Part shown: positions 1-9,551 of the stretch, piece by piece
Numbering within the stretch: position 1 is the stretch's first letter
Layout: the number at the start of each line of letters is the position of its first letter
DNA from: JBCCBV01 sp039033855
GTDB lineage: Bacteria; Planctomycetota; Phycisphaerae; Phycisphaerales; Phycisphaeraceae
Direction: 5' to 3'
Length of the DNA stretch: 64,000 bases
NCBI GenBank assembly: GCA_039033855.1
Contig: JBCCBV010000008.1
Coordinates: 60,239 to 124,238 of the forward strand
Notes under the pieces: generated by a model
The model's database searches: none
Told to the model about the DNA's origin: nothing
The model's input: the letters and a program-made list of their open reading frames with translations, nothing else
Made by a program: the position numbers and the translations under genes

Positions 1-309
1 CAGGCCGAGGCCGAAGCGCTGGCGGAGCTCGCGTCTTCCACCGAAACGGCCGCCTCAGACAAGTCCGCCTCGGACAACGCTGCATCAGAGAAGGCCGAAG
101 CCACAAAAGCCGCGCCGGCGAAGGCCGCGTCGTCTGGTGCGGGCAAGAAGGCCTCACCCCGGGCCAAGAAAACGACGAAGAAAAAGGCGTCTAAGCGCGC
201 TACGAAGAAGCCCCCTGCCCAGGCGGCCGACGCGTCGGCGGGCGAAGACGCCGGCGGCGCGACCGATAACCCGCCGGCTGCGAAGAAAACCAAGCGTCGC
301 AAGACGTAA
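1..309 (+). CDS. C-terminal end of a Lys/Ala-rich protein (5' truncated by window)
   Basis: The frame is open from the first base to a TAA at 307-309, giving 102 residues with no start in the window. The first part is rich in Ala, Glu, Ser and Asp. The rest is a histone-H1-like tail full of KK, KKTTKKK and AKKTKRRK runs. Such tails occur as C-terminal extensions of many nucleic-acid-binding bacterial proteins, so the tail does not identify the parent protein. It ends 50 bases before the MamK-like gene on the same strand and may be co-transcribed with it. Reality of the frame is likely; function is unknown. Confidence 0.6.
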   Translation, partial: QAEAEALAELASSTETAASDKSASDNAASEKAEATKAAPAKAASSGAGKKASPRAKKTTKKKASKRATKKPPAQAADASAGEDAGGATDNPPAAKKTKRRKT

Positions 310-359
310 CGCGGGCATAATCGTGGCTCGCTCGATCCGAAACGATGGAGAATGCCGTC

Positions 360-1427
360 ATGACCGCCAGCCCGACCACGCCGATTTTGGGTGACGACGC
401 CGCCGACGCCGGCGGCCCGTCGAACGTGATGCTCCTGGGCATCGACCTGGGGACCAGCCGGTCTTCGGTGGTGTCGATGACCGGCGCCCGCAAGATCGTC
501 GAAAGCTACGTGGGTTATCCCAAGGACCCGGTCGCCCGGAAGATGCTCGGCGCCGACGTGCTCTACGGCAAGCATGCGCTGGACCACCGGCTGTCGGTCG
601 ACCTGTACCGCCCGCTGGGGCGCGGGGTCATCAAGACCGAGGACCACGAGAAGAACCTCGAAGCGGTGCGCCACCTGGTCCGCCGACTGGTCGAGCTGGC
701 CGAACCGGGGCGCGAGCAGCTCGTCTACGGCGTGGTCGGCGTGCCCGCCGAGGCGAGCGTGGGCAACAAGAAGGCCATCATCGAAGCGACCGAGGGCATC
801 CTCGACGCGGTGATGATCGTGTCCGAGCCGTTCAGCGTGGCCTACGGGCTCGAGCGGATGGATCAGGCGCTGATCGTAGACATCGGCGCCGGCACCACCG
901 ACCTGGTGCGGATGCACGGCACGGTGCCCACGCCGGACGACCAGGTTTCGCTCGACGTGGCCGGCGACGCGGTCGACGAAAAGTTGCTCGAACTCATCCA
1001 GACCGAGTACCCCGACGCGCAGGTCACGATCCACATGTGCAAGCGCTTTAAAGAGCAGTACGGCTTTGTGTCGGAATCGAACACCAAGATCGAGGTCGAG
1101 ATGCCGGTGAACGGCAAGCCGATGGTGCACGACATCACCGCCCTGCTCAAGCAGGCGTGCAACACGCTGGTGGACCCGATCGTGGACGCCATCCACAAGC
1201 TGGTGGCGAGCTTCGACCCGGACTTCCAATCCAAGCTTCGCCAGAACGTGCTGCTGTCCGGCGGCGGCGGGCTGCTCGACGGGCTGAACAAGCGCGTCGA
1301 AGACGGCATGGAGCGCATCGGCGGCGGCGTGGTGACCGTGGTCGAAGACCCCCAGTTCGCCGGGGCCGAGGGCGCGTTGCGGTTGGCGCTCGACATGCCG
1401 GGCGACTACTGGCAGCAGCTGAAGTAA
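360..1427 (+). CDS. MamK-like actin-family ATPase
   Basis: A 355-residue bacterial actin homologue. Phosphate-1 loop GIDLGTSRSS lies at about residues 27-36, phosphate-2 loop VDIGAGTTDL at about 171-181, and the adenosine loop LSGGGGLLDGL near 298. By eye it resembles the magnetosome actin MamK more than MreB: SYVGYPKD near the N-terminus, YGVVGVPAEAS, VSEPFSVAYGL, GTVPTPDDQVSLDVAG, and a C-terminus ending near YWQQL. MamK forms filaments that position magnetosome chains, but no other mam gene is present, so a cytoskeletal or positioning role is only inferred. An upstream ATG at 345 is in frame. I chose 360 because GGAG at 347-350 is well placed for it. A hairpin terminator follows the gene. 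It may be annotated elsewhere simply as MreB/Mbl-like. Confidence 0.85.
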   Translation: MTASPTTPILGDDAADAGGPSNVMLLGIDLGTSRSSVVSMTGARKIVESYVGYPKDPVARKMLGADVLYGKHALDHRLSVDLYRPLGRGVIKTEDHEKNLEAVRHLVRRLVELAEPGREQLVYGVVGVPAEASVGNKKAIIEATEGILDAVMIVSEPFSVAYGLERMDQALIVDIGAGTTDLVRMHGTVPTPDDQVSLDVAGDAVDEKLLELIQTEYPDAQVTIHMCKRFKEQYGFVSESNTKIEVEMPVNGKPMVHDITALLKQACNTLVDPIVDAIHKLVASFDPDFQSKLRQNVLLSGGGGLLDGLNKRVEDGMERIGGGVVTVVEDPQFAGAEGALRLALDMPGDYWQQLK

Positions 1428-1452
1428 GCGACATCCGCTGAGAATCCAACGT

Positions 1453-1484
1453 AACCGGGCTCACTAAGGGCCCGGTTGTTTTTT
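1453..1484 (+). terminator. Rho-independent terminator after the MamK-like gene
   Basis: Eight-base stem AACCGGGC (1453-1460) pairs with GCCCGGTT (1470-1477), followed by GTTTTTT. It lies 26 bases after the stop at 1427 and closes the transcription unit. Confidence 0.8.
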
Positions 1485-1565
1485 GCGCGGGGCGGGCGAT
1501 GCGCCGACCCGGGCCCCAAGTGCCCGGAGTATCGCCCTAGCTCCCCGGTGGCGTAAGCTGCGGGC

Positions 1566-2099
1566 ATGACGCCCGAACAACTCCACCTTGTGCTCAATCA
1601 TCTCCCGCTGATCGGGGTGCTGGCGGCGACGCCGGCGCTCGTGGTCGGGTTGTTTCTGAAGAAGCCCGCGGTGGCGCGCGTCGGCATGCTGACGGTGCTG
1701 GTGTTCGCCTCGACGACCGGGCTGGTCATGGGCACGGGCGAGGAAGCCGAGGAACGCTACGAATCGGGCGCGCGAATGGGCGTGCTCGACGCCGAGAGCA
1801 TGGCCTGGCTGCACGAACACGACGAGCGGGCGCACCTGGCGGGGAAGATCGGCTACGGGCTGATCGCGCTCTCGGCGGTCGGGCTGGGGCTGAGCCTGTT
1901 GAAACCGAGAACGACCAAGTGGTCGGCGGCCGTGGTGCTGGCGGCCGCGGCGGTGTCGACGGCGGGCATGGCGTGGACGGCCGAGGCCGCGGGCAAGATC
2001 CGCAGGCCGGAGTGGCGCGGCGAAACCTCGCTGCCGTTCAAGCTGCCGGTGCTGACCGATCACGACGGCGACGGCCAGCCGGACGCCGAATCGCCGTAA
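1566..2099 (+). CDS. Four-helix inner-membrane protein of unknown function
   Basis: A 177-residue protein with about four hydrophobic segments, at roughly residues 10-28, 38-55, 90-110 and 120-140. It opens with MTPEQLHLVLNHLPLIG, a pattern I associate with small uncharacterised membrane proteins in Bacteroidetes and Planctomycetes. A charged loop (EEAEERYESG) and an HEHDERAH stretch separate helix pairs and could bind metal, which is speculative. The C-terminus carries DHDGDGQPDAES, an acidic DxDxDG calcium-loop-like run. It is convergent with the next gene, with a 54-base gap. Function not recognised. Confidence 0.7.
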   Translation: MTPEQLHLVLNHLPLIGVLAATPALVVGLFLKKPAVARVGMLTVLVFASTTGLVMGTGEEAEERYESGARMGVLDAESMAWLHEHDERAHLAGKIGYGLIALSAVGLGLSLLKPRTTKWSAAVVLAAAAVSTAGMAWTAEAAGKIRRPEWRGETSLPFKLPVLTDHDGDGQPDAESP

Positions 2100-2153
2100 C
2101 GATTGAGAACTTGTAAGGCCGATCTGTTCGCACCCGCGCTGCCGCAAGCTGAC

Positions 2154-4298
2154 TTACTGCAGACCCATGGCCGTGAGCTGGCTGGTCCCGGCGCCCGGCG
2201 CGGGCTGGAGGTCGATCAGGTGGCGCGGCAGGTTGAGGTTGCGGAACACCTGCAGCGGAAAGAAGGCCTGCGCGTCGACCGCTTGTTGTGGGGTTTGGCC
2301 TTCTTCTAGCCGGACGTGCGTCGGGCCGATGCCGGTGGCGGCCTGGGCCTGCCAGACGACCCGGCCGTCGATGTGGAGCTCGGCCCGGGCGATGTGCGGG
2401 GTGACGTTGACCTCATACACGCGCTCGCGCATGGCGCCGAACCGGCGGACGGCGAACTCGCGCTGGGTGGTCGGGCCCTTTTCGGTCAAGGCGATGAGCC
2501 GGACGGGCGCATCGGGGTCCAGCCTGTAGCCGGCCGACTGGATGCGGGCCCCGAGCCTTTGGGTGATGTCGGATCGTTCGCGCGAAGGCGCGGAGATGCG
2601 GACCTGTAGAGCGAGGCCATCGCCGGGCTCGAGCAGCTTGTCGGCGGGCCCGGCCTGAACCCGGGCGGCCTCGGCGTGCGGCGCCTCGATTGACGCCAGC
2701 GCCGGCTTGTCGTTGCGCTCGGCGGCGTACCACACCCGGCCGTGCGGGCCGACCACGGGCGTAACGCCGTGGCCGGGCTGATACGTCCAGACGTGGGCGG
2801 GTTGGGTCAGGTCGATGAGTCTCGACCCGACCAGCGCGTAGCCCTCGTCGGGCATCGCGATCGCGCTCCGACCGAACGACCGATCGGAGGGGGTCGAGAA
2901 GTCGGCCAGCGCCTCGCCGGTGGCGAGGTCCCACGCGGCCATGTGGTTCTGCGCCACGGCGGCGAGCTGCGCCCCGCTCGGGCTGAACGCAAGGCGTACC
3001 GGGCCGGACATCTCTACGTTCTTGGAAAACACGCTGCGTCCGGCGACGGGGTTGAGCACGTGGATGGTTTTGCCCACGGCCACGGCCAGCTGGGCGCCGC
3101 CGGGGCTGACCGCGGGCAAGGCGTTGCGTTCGAGCGTCATCAGGAACCGGGCCTCGAACGTTTCGAGGTCCCAGACGACCAGCTCGCCCGCGCTGTCGAC
3201 GGTGACCAGGGTCTGCGGGCCGGCGAAGTGGGCCCAAGCGACGTCGGTGTCGGACGCGACGGGCCGGAAGATCGCGGTGCGCGTCGGCCTGCCGGGGTTC
3301 GGCCAGTCGTAGAGCTCGAGCCGGCCCTTGCCGCCGAAGCCGAACACGTCGGACCGCAGGGCGAAGCGCGTGGCCCCGGGCGCCGCGGCCAGCAGGTCGG
3401 TCTCGGACGGCAGTTCGTGCAGGCCGAGCGATCGGCCGGCGGCAAGGTCGACACGCTCGACTTGGCGTTTCTTGTCTCTCGACATGCCGGCGGTGTGTTG
3501 GACCATCGCCATTGGCGGGCCGTCGCCGCGGGGCAACCGCACGTGCTCGACCGATGCAAACGAGCCGTCGAGTTGTCCGCGTAGCAGCAGCGGCCGGGCC
3601 CGGAGCGCGGGGCCTTGGGCGGGGTCGGGCGCGAAGCCATCGGGGTTGGTCAGGTCGAAGAGTTGGGCGCTGTCGCGCGAGGGTGTTTTATACGCGGGGT
3701 CGTTGGCATAAACCGCGGCTGGCTGGTTGGCCCGGCGTTGGATGCCGGTGGGCTCGGTGGGCGGGCCTGGCCGGGCCGTGGGCGGGCCGTCGGACCGGTT
3801 GCGCACGCGCGGGTTGGGGTTGGCCCGGCCGACGGGGTCTTCCACGGCGCCGCGGGCGCGGATGCGCCAGGGCTCGACCCATTCGCGCCAGCCACCGTGG
3901 CGCTCGTACTCGATGAGGTACCACTGGCCCCGGCGGTCGACGACGGTGGCGTCCCAATAGCTCGAGTTCCACTTGACCTCGACGGGCTGGTTCTTAGTCC
4001 ACTGCTTGGCCGGGGGCGGCGCAGCGGGAGCGGCCGGGTCAGCGTTCTCGCCCTCTCCAGAATTTGCGTCACCTTCGACGGGAGCACGCATGCGGTCGGC
4101 GGGGACCCACTCCTCGGTCCCGTCTTCGTAGCGGATGAGCGATCGGCGGCCCTCTTTGCGGACGAAAGTGGCGGGGGACCAGACATCGCCCTCGCGCACT
4201 TCAATGGCCTGGTCGGCGGTGAAGCCCTGGCCATGCGTCAGGCCGATGGGCGCCAGGCAGCAGACGCAGAAAAACCAAAGGAACGGGCGCGGGGTCAT
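2154..4298 (-). CDS. Secreted beta-propeller protein with two N-terminal SH3-like modules
   Basis: A 714-residue protein. The start at 4298 begins MTPRPFLWFFCVCCLAPIG, a clear signal peptide, with GGAG a few bases upstream; the open frame extends further but without sense. Two copies of an SH3/Tudor-like module follow, at about residues 25-60 and 100-140 (pattern W-x-A-x-V then I-x-Y-x-G/W, then EEWV or REWV), separated by a Pro/Ala-rich linker. The middle, about 230-530, holds WD40-like strands (LVTVDSAGELVVWDLETFEARF; LAFSPSGAQLAAVAQNHMAAWDLATGEAL). The C-terminal 180 residues are a beta-rich domain I do not recognise. Likely periplasmic, serving binding or scaffolding rather than catalysis. 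Confidence 0.75.
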   Translation of the reverse strand: MTPRPFLWFFCVCCLAPIGLTHGQGFTADQAIEVREGDVWSPATFVRKEGRRSLIRYEDGTEEWVPADRMRAPVEGDANSGEGENADPAAPAAPPPAKQWTKNQPVEVKWNSSYWDATVVDRRGQWYLIEYERHGGWREWVEPWRIRARGAVEDPVGRANPNPRVRNRSDGPPTARPGPPTEPTGIQRRANQPAAVYANDPAYKTPSRDSAQLFDLTNPDGFAPDPAQGPALRARPLLLRGQLDGSFASVEHVRLPRGDGPPMAMVQHTAGMSRDKKRQVERVDLAAGRSLGLHELPSETDLLAAAPGATRFALRSDVFGFGGKGRLELYDWPNPGRPTRTAIFRPVASDTDVAWAHFAGPQTLVTVDSAGELVVWDLETFEARFLMTLERNALPAVSPGGAQLAVAVGKTIHVLNPVAGRSVFSKNVEMSGPVRLAFSPSGAQLAAVAQNHMAAWDLATGEALADFSTPSDRSFGRSAIAMPDEGYALVGSRLIDLTQPAHVWTYQPGHGVTPVVGPHGRVWYAAERNDKPALASIEAPHAEAARVQAGPADKLLEPGDGLALQVRISAPSRERSDITQRLGARIQSAGYRLDPDAPVRLIALTEKGPTTQREFAVRRFGAMRERVYEVNVTPHIARAELHIDGRVVWQAQAATGIGPTHVRLEEGQTPQQAVDAQAFFPLQVFRNLNLPRHLIDLQPAPGAGTSQLTAMGLQ

Positions 4299-4614
4299 GA
4301 TTCGCTCCAGAACGGCTCGGCGGGGGCGTGCGATGCGGCCGAGGCCGAGATTATCAATCCCACACGGCGGAACCAAGCCAAGCATCTATTCGATGCTTTA
4401 CGCGACGGATGCGACGTGTGAAGCCGGCGGGTTTGGGCGCCGTGGGCGGGCGCTCGTGCAGACGTGATGCGTGAGGCATGTGAGGGCGGTGTGTTCGGGC
4501 TTGCGAAAGCTTGTGACGCCGGGCGCGGGTCTTTAGTTTCGGGTTGCACCACGCCCGGCCGGGCCGGCTTTCGGGCGAGTTACCGGGTGCGTTTCCGGGT
4601 GAGAAGGGTTCCTG

Positions 4615-6714
4615 TTGTTGACATCGCTTGAGACGTATCGGGGTCGTGCATCGCTGTGGTTGTGCGCAGCGGTGGTCGGGTTCGGGTCGGCGGGGGGCGC
4701 CGTGGCCCCCAGCGCATCGGGGCAGCCGACGCAGTGGCAGACGATGGAGATCGACTTTGCCGGGCCGTCGGCCACGGAGCTGGGCGGGTCGTTCAACCCA
4801 TTTTTAGACAGACGGTTGGAGGTCGAGTTCTTCGCCCCAGACGGGTCGACGAGCTACGTGGTGCCGGGCTTTTACGACGGGGACGGCGCAGGCGGCGGCG
4901 ACGGCAACGTGTGGCGCGCGCGCTTTACGCCGGACACGCCCGGGCAGTGGGTGTGGACGGCGAGCTTCCGAGAGGGCGCGCAGGTCGCCATCGATCTGTC
5001 GAACACGGCCGGCGCCGACGCGGAGAACCAGATCACGTCGGTCACGGCGCCGGGGCTGGACCTTCCCGGTTTGGTGGGCGCTTTTGAGGTGACGCCGGCC
5101 GCGATCGACGCGCCGGGGTTCCGCGGCACGGGTCGGCTCGAATACGCCGGCGGCCATTATCTGTAGCTGCAAAACGGCGACTACTGGATCAAGTCCGGCG
5201 CCGACAGCCCGGAGAACTTCCTGGGCTACGCGGGCTTCGACAACACGCTGTCGGGCAACAACCGGGGGCCGGACTACGGGTCGGGTTCGCCCGCAGGCAC
5301 GCGGTACCTGCACCGCTACCCCGACCACGTGCAGGACTGGAACCCGGGCGATCCAACCTTCACCACCACCAACCCGGCGGGCGCCGAGCCCGGCGCGCAG
5401 GATGGCAAAGGCATCGTGGGCGCGGTGAACTACCTGGCCGGGCAGGGGGTGAACTCGGTCTACTTCCTGCCGATGAACATCGGCGGCGACGGGCAGGACA
5501 CCTCGCCGTTCGCCGACCCGGGCATCGACCTGTCGGGGTCTTCGAGCAACAACAACCTGCGGTACGACGTCAGCAAGCTCCAGCAGTGGAACACGGTGTT
5601 CGAGCACGCTCAGGATCAGGGCGTGGCGCTCAATGTCGTTCTGAACGAAGCGGAAACGCCGAACAAGCTCGAGCTCGACAACGGGACGCTGGGCGTGGAG
5701 CGGAAGCTGTTTTACCGGGAGATGGCGGCGCGGTTCGGGCACCTGCCGGGCCTGCAGTGGAACCTGTCGGAGGAGTACAACCGCGGCCGGGGCACGGCTG
5801 GGGAGCTGAGCCCGGACACGGTGAAAGAATTCGCGGCGTACCTGTCGGCGGTCGACGGCTACGACCATCCGCTGACGGTGCACAACGGCAACTACGGCCA
5901 GTGGCCATTCGGCACGGACTACCCCGAGCAGCACTCGGAGGTGTCGACCGATTCGCAGGTCAACGAGTGGGCGCCGTTCCTGGGCGAAGCTGACTTCGAC
6001 CTGGTTTCGTTCCAAGATTATGAAGAACGTAACGTGGGCGCCCGGGTGGAAGAGCTGCGCAAGCTCAGCGCCGCGGCGGGCAGGCCGATCCCGGTGATGA
6101 TCGACGAGCCCGAGTCGATCGACGCGCTCAGCGTCACGAACGTCCGGCGAGAGATGACCTACGACATCTACTTTTCGGGCGGCGGGGTCGAGTGGTTTGT
6201 GCGCGGACAGGACCAGTCGCTCGAAGACTTCCGCCAGTTCGAAGACGTGTACCGGCAGACGGCGATCGCCCGGCAGTTCATGGAAGACCACCTGCCGTTC
6301 TGGGAGATGGAGCCCCAGGACACGCTGATTTACTTCGAAGACGTGGACTACGGCGGGGCCGAAGTTCTCGCGAAAGAAGGGGAGATTTACGCCATCTATC
6401 TGCCCGACGCGAGCAACGATGATGGGCCGAACGGGATCTCGCCGTTGCTGGACCTGCGCGACTACTGGGGCGTTCCGTTTTCGGTGCGGTGGTTCGACCC
6501 GCGTGTGGGCGAGTTCGATGCGCTCGAGCGGACGATTTTGGGCGGATCGCTGATCCCGATCGGGCAGGGTCCGTTCGCGGGCACGCCGATGTCCACCGAA
6601 GACTGGGTGGTGCTGGTCGAGCGGATCGACGGGGCGCCGTCGGCGGTCCCCGAACCGGGCGCGCTCACGGCGATGGGCGCAGCGGCGGGGCTGGGTGTGC
6701 GGCGGCGGCGGTGA
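4615..6714 (+). pseudogene. Secreted PEP-CTERM glycoside-hydrolase-like protein (DUF5060 type), interrupted by in-frame TAG
   Basis: Codon 184 (5164-5166) is TAG. The same frame is open on both sides and the protein reads sensibly across: HYL-stop-LQNGDYWIKSGADSPENFLGY. The N-terminal part (TTG start at 4615 after GAGAAGG) has a hydrophobic leader and a DUF5060-like beta-sandwich. The rest is a TIM-barrel glycoside-hydrolase-like domain (LQWNLSEEYNRG; VMIDEPESID) with a C-terminal beta domain. It ends in VPEPGALTAMGAAAGLGVRRRR, a PEP-CTERM sorting tail (Pro-Glu-Pro, hydrophobic helix, Arg cluster). In relatives I recall, Gln follows HYL, so CAG to TAG is the simplest change. It could be a true nonsense mutation, a sequencing error, or amber readthrough. 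Without readthrough the N-terminal fragment lacks the catalytic domain. Exosortase is not in the window. Confidence 0.8.
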
Positions 6715-6751
6715 GTTTCGTGCAGCCCCGCGCGGGACGCGCCCGGAAGCC

Positions 6752-6780
6752 GATCACGGGCGAGACGCCCGTGCCACCGG
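6752..6780. repeat. Family A palindrome, copy A1
   Basis: CACGGGCGAGACGCCCGTG core with the usual GCCACCG right flank, between the convergent ends of the glycoside-hydrolase gene and thrS. This is REP-like placement; there is no T-run. Confidence 0.85.
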
Positions 6781-6791
6781 CAGAGCACGCA

Positions 6792-9023
6792 TCAAACATT
6801 GACGGTCGGCGTGGCGCTGCGCGAAGCGGCTTCGAAGGCCAAGGCTTGCACGGCGGTGTCGAGCGGCAGGGCGCCCAGGTCGCCGCGGGTGCGGCAGCGC
6901 AGCGTCACGGTGCCGGCGTCGCGGTCCTTGCCGCCCACGACCAGGCTGTAGGGCACCTTGGCCTCGGCGGCGAGGGCGATCTTCTGACCCAGGCGATCGT
7001 TGTTGGCGTCGATCTCGGCCCGCAGGCCGGCGGCCTTCATCGCTTCGTGCACCTGGCCGGCGTAGTCGGCGAACTTGTCGCTCACCGGCAGGACCCGGCA
7101 TTGTTCTGGAGATAACCAGAGGGGGAAGGCGGCGTTGAAGTGTTCGATGAGCACGCCGACGAAGCGTTCCATTGACCCGAAGGGGGCGCGGTGGATCATG
7201 ATCGGCCGGTGGGCGGTGTTGTCGGCGCCGGTGTATTCGAGCTCGAATCGCTGCGGCAGCTGGTAATCGACCTGGACGGTGCCGAGCTGCCATTCGCGTC
7301 CGATGACGTCTTTGACGACGAAGTCGATTTTCGGGCCGTAGAAAGCGGCTTCGCCCGGTTCTTCGGAGAACAACACGCCGAGGGATTGGGCGGCTTTTCG
7401 GCAGGCGTTTTCGGCGGCGTCCCAGTCATTGGGGTTGCCGACGAACTTGGAGGCGTCGGGGTCGCGCAGGCCGACGCGGACGCGGAAGTCGGTCATGCCC
7501 AGCGTGTCGAAGACGATTTTGACGAGTTCGATGCAGCCCATGAGTTCGGCGTCGACCTGGTCGGGGGTGACGAACAGGTGGGCGTCGTCCTGGGTGAATC
7601 CGCGGGTGCGGGTGATGCCGCCGAGCTCGCCGGACTGTTCCCATCGGTAGACGGTTCCGAACTCGGCGAGGCGTACGGGCAGGTCGCGGTAGCTTCGTTT
7701 TTCGCTGGCGTAGATGCGGATGTGGTGCGGGCAGTTCATCGGCTTGAGGAGGTAGCCCCCCCCGCCGGCGGCAGAAACCGCCTCGGGCATTTGGCCGTCG
7801 GCCATGTCGCTGAAGGTGAGTTGCTGCGCGAGCTCGGCGCAGGTGGCGCACCCGTCGGCGAGCTTGTGGACCGTCTCGCGTTCGAGCAACGGCGGGAACT
7901 GCGAGTCGGCGTAGTACGGGAAGTGGCCGGAGGTCTGGTAGAGCCCGAGCTTGCCGATGTGGGGCGTGAAAACCTGGCGGTAGCCCTGGCGGGTGAGGTG
8001 TTCGCTGATGAAGTCTTGCAAGACCTGGCGGATCATCGCGCCCTTGGGTTTCCACAGGAGCAGGCCGGCGCCGACCTTCTCATCGAAGGCGAAAAAGTGG
8101 TGCTTTTTGTTGAGCTCACGGTGGTCGCGGGCCTTGGCTTGTTCGAGGAGTTCGAGGTGGTCTTCGAGCTCCTGCGGGCTGAAGAACGCGGTGCCGTAGA
8201 CGCGCTGGAAGCGGTCGGAGGTCGCGTCGCCGTGCCAGTAGGAGGAGGCGACCGAGGTGACCTTGAACGCGCCGATGCGGGCGGTGCGATCGACGTGCGG
8301 GCCTTGACAGAGGTCTTCCCACAGGCCGGACTCTTGGGTGACGTTCTCGATGTTTTGGGTGTCGACGTGTCCGGTGACGTACCAGGTCAGGCCGGTGGCG
8401 CCGCCTTGGAGGGCGCGGTTGGCGTTGTCGGACTTGTACTTGTTGCCCTCGTGGCCGAGCTTGCGGAGGCCGGCGTCGGGTGAGAGTTCGTACCGGGTAA
8501 ACGGGCGGTCTTGCTCGACGATCTTTTGCATCTCGGCTTCGATGTCGCCAAAGCGATCAGACGAGATGGGTGTGTCCAGGGCGAGGTCGTAGTAGAAGCC
8601 GGTGTCGAGCGGCGGGCCGTAGGCGAGCTGGGTTCCGGGGTACAGGCGTTCGATCGCCTCGGCCATGACGTGTGCGGTGGAGTGGCGGAGGAGGTAGAGG
8701 GCGTCGGCCTTGTGCTGGTCGTCGCGGTATTTGGGCCGGCCTTTTTTGTCGAGGCGGGGCGCGGTGACGAGCGCCAGGTCGACCGTCGGGGCGCCGTGGT
8801 CGGCGGTGGGGTCGAGGCCCTGGGCGCGGAGGTGGGCGTAATAGAGGTGCAGCAGCGGGCGGCCGACGTCGACCAGGTCGCCGTTGACCCGGGCGCCGAG
8901 GGCGGCGGCGGCCAGGCCGGCGCCAATTTGCTTGGCGGCGTCGAGGGCGGTGGCCTTGGCGGGCAGGTCGAGGGTCTTGCCGTCGGGCAGGCGGACGGTG
9001 AGGGCTTGAATGGAAGTGGTCAT
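6792..9023 (-). CDS. thrS: Threonyl-tRNA synthetase
   Basis: A 743-residue cytosolic enzyme that charges tRNA-Thr. Order: TGS domain (about 1-75), tRNA-SAD editing domain with HSTAHVMAEAI (about 110-260), class II catalytic core, and anticodon-binding domain (last 100 residues). Zinc ligands are visible in MNCPHH, DDAHLF and MIHRAPFG. It is about 100 residues longer than E. coli ThrS; part of the excess is an insertion before YLLKPMNCPHH that includes CATC and a glycine run. Start at 9023 (MTTSIQALTV) matches the family. The open frame continues 75 codons upstream only because repeats there lack stops. Confidence 0.97.
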   Translation of the reverse strand: MTTSIQALTVRLPDGKTLDLPAKATALDAAKQIGAGLAAAALGARVNGDLVDVGRPLLHLYYAHLRAQGLDPTADHGAPTVDLALVTAPRLDKKGRPKYRDDQHKADALYLLRHSTAHVMAEAIERLYPGTQLAYGPPLDTGFYYDLALDTPISSDRFGDIEAEMQKIVEQDRPFTRYELSPDAGLRKLGHEGNKYKSDNANRALQGGATGLTWYVTGHVDTQNIENVTQESGLWEDLCQGPHVDRTARIGAFKVTSVASSYWHGDATSDRFQRVYGTAFFSPQELEDHLELLEQAKARDHRELNKKHHFFAFDEKVGAGLLLWKPKGAMIRQVLQDFISEHLTRQGYRQVFTPHIGKLGLYQTSGHFPYYADSQFPPLLERETVHKLADGCATCAELAQQLTFSDMADGQMPEAVSAAGGGGYLLKPMNCPHHIRIYASEKRSYRDLPVRLAEFGTVYRWEQSGELGGITRTRGFTQDDAHLFVTPDQVDAELMGCIELVKIVFDTLGMTDFRVRVGLRDPDASKFVGNPNDWDAAENACRKAAQSLGVLFSEEPGEAAFYGPKIDFVVKDVIGREWQLGTVQVDYQLPQRFELEYTGADNTAHRPIMIHRAPFGSMERFVGVLIEHFNAAFPLWLSPEQCRVLPVSDKFADYAGQVHEAMKAAGLRAEIDANNDRLGQKIALAAEAKVPYSLVVGGKDRDAGTVTLRCRTRGDLGALPLDTAVQALAFEAASRSATPTVNV

Positions 9024-9120
9024 GGGGCGATGAGGATATCCCCCGGAAGCAAACAGGAGACAAAACGCAAGAGGGCCGCGGGGCGGAAGCAGCGCGGCGC
9101 ACCCTGGTCGCCAAGTCAGG

Positions 9121-9310
9121 CCCTCACCCGGTTCGATGGCGGACGCACGTCGAACGACCCTCTCCCGCGGGGAGAGGGTGCGGAAGACCGGTGTATGGCG
9201 ATCCATCACGGGCGAGATGCCCGTGCCACCGCAGATTGGCGACCCCAAACGTGCGTACCGGGCGCGGAAATGGCCGGGCCGTGACCGGGTTCACAGAACC
9301 CGGCTCGCAG
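9121..9310. repeat. Repeat mosaic C1 + A2 + B1 between thrS and hppA
   Basis: The 528-base gap 9024-9551 has no gene. It holds C1 (9121-9180: CCCTCACCCGGTTCGA...CTCTCCCGCGGGGAGAGGGTG, with an internal CTCTCCC/GGGAGAG hairpin), A2 (9204-9231) and B1 (9283-9310). The C-then-A order with a spacer of about 20 bases recurs at 33816-33931. The hppA promoter should lie in 9311-9530; no clear -35/-10 was seen. Confidence 0.85.
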
Positions 9311-9551
9311 GGGCGGAGTCTGCGTTTACAGCAGGCGGCGGACGCCACCGATGGTTATGCAAGACCGGTCGGCGGCGGGATGAAACGGCGTTACACTGCC
9401 CCGCTTGCTCGCCCGGGCGACGATTTGCCGGGCGGCGGGTCGATCCTGCCGATGGCGGATGACCCTTGGGTCTGACATTCTCTTTTCGCACCCCCCGTCG
9501 GCGGCGTCTCTGGGCGCCGGTGACAACCCGACGGCCTGGAGGTTTCAAGAC

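Noticed and set aside
1453..1484. Possible further family B repeat
   Set aside because: Shares CCGGGCTCAC by eye but the right arm and T-run make it a terminator instead.
1..2099. A magnetosome gene island
   Set aside because: Only the MamK-like gene is present; neighbours do not match Mam proteins.
4804..6291. Minus-strand open frame of 495 codons across the TAG of the glycoside-hydrolase gene
   Set aside because: Considered as an alternative gene that would explain the TAG, but it lacks any recognisable domain and the plus strand has DUF5060 and PEP-CTERM features.
6752..6780. Family A palindromes as Rho-independent terminators
   Set aside because: Stem is suitable, but no U-tract follows in any copy.
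9024..9248. 75-codon N-terminal extension of thrS
   Set aside because: Made of repeats C1 and A2 in an open frame; ThrS homologues start at MTTSIQ.
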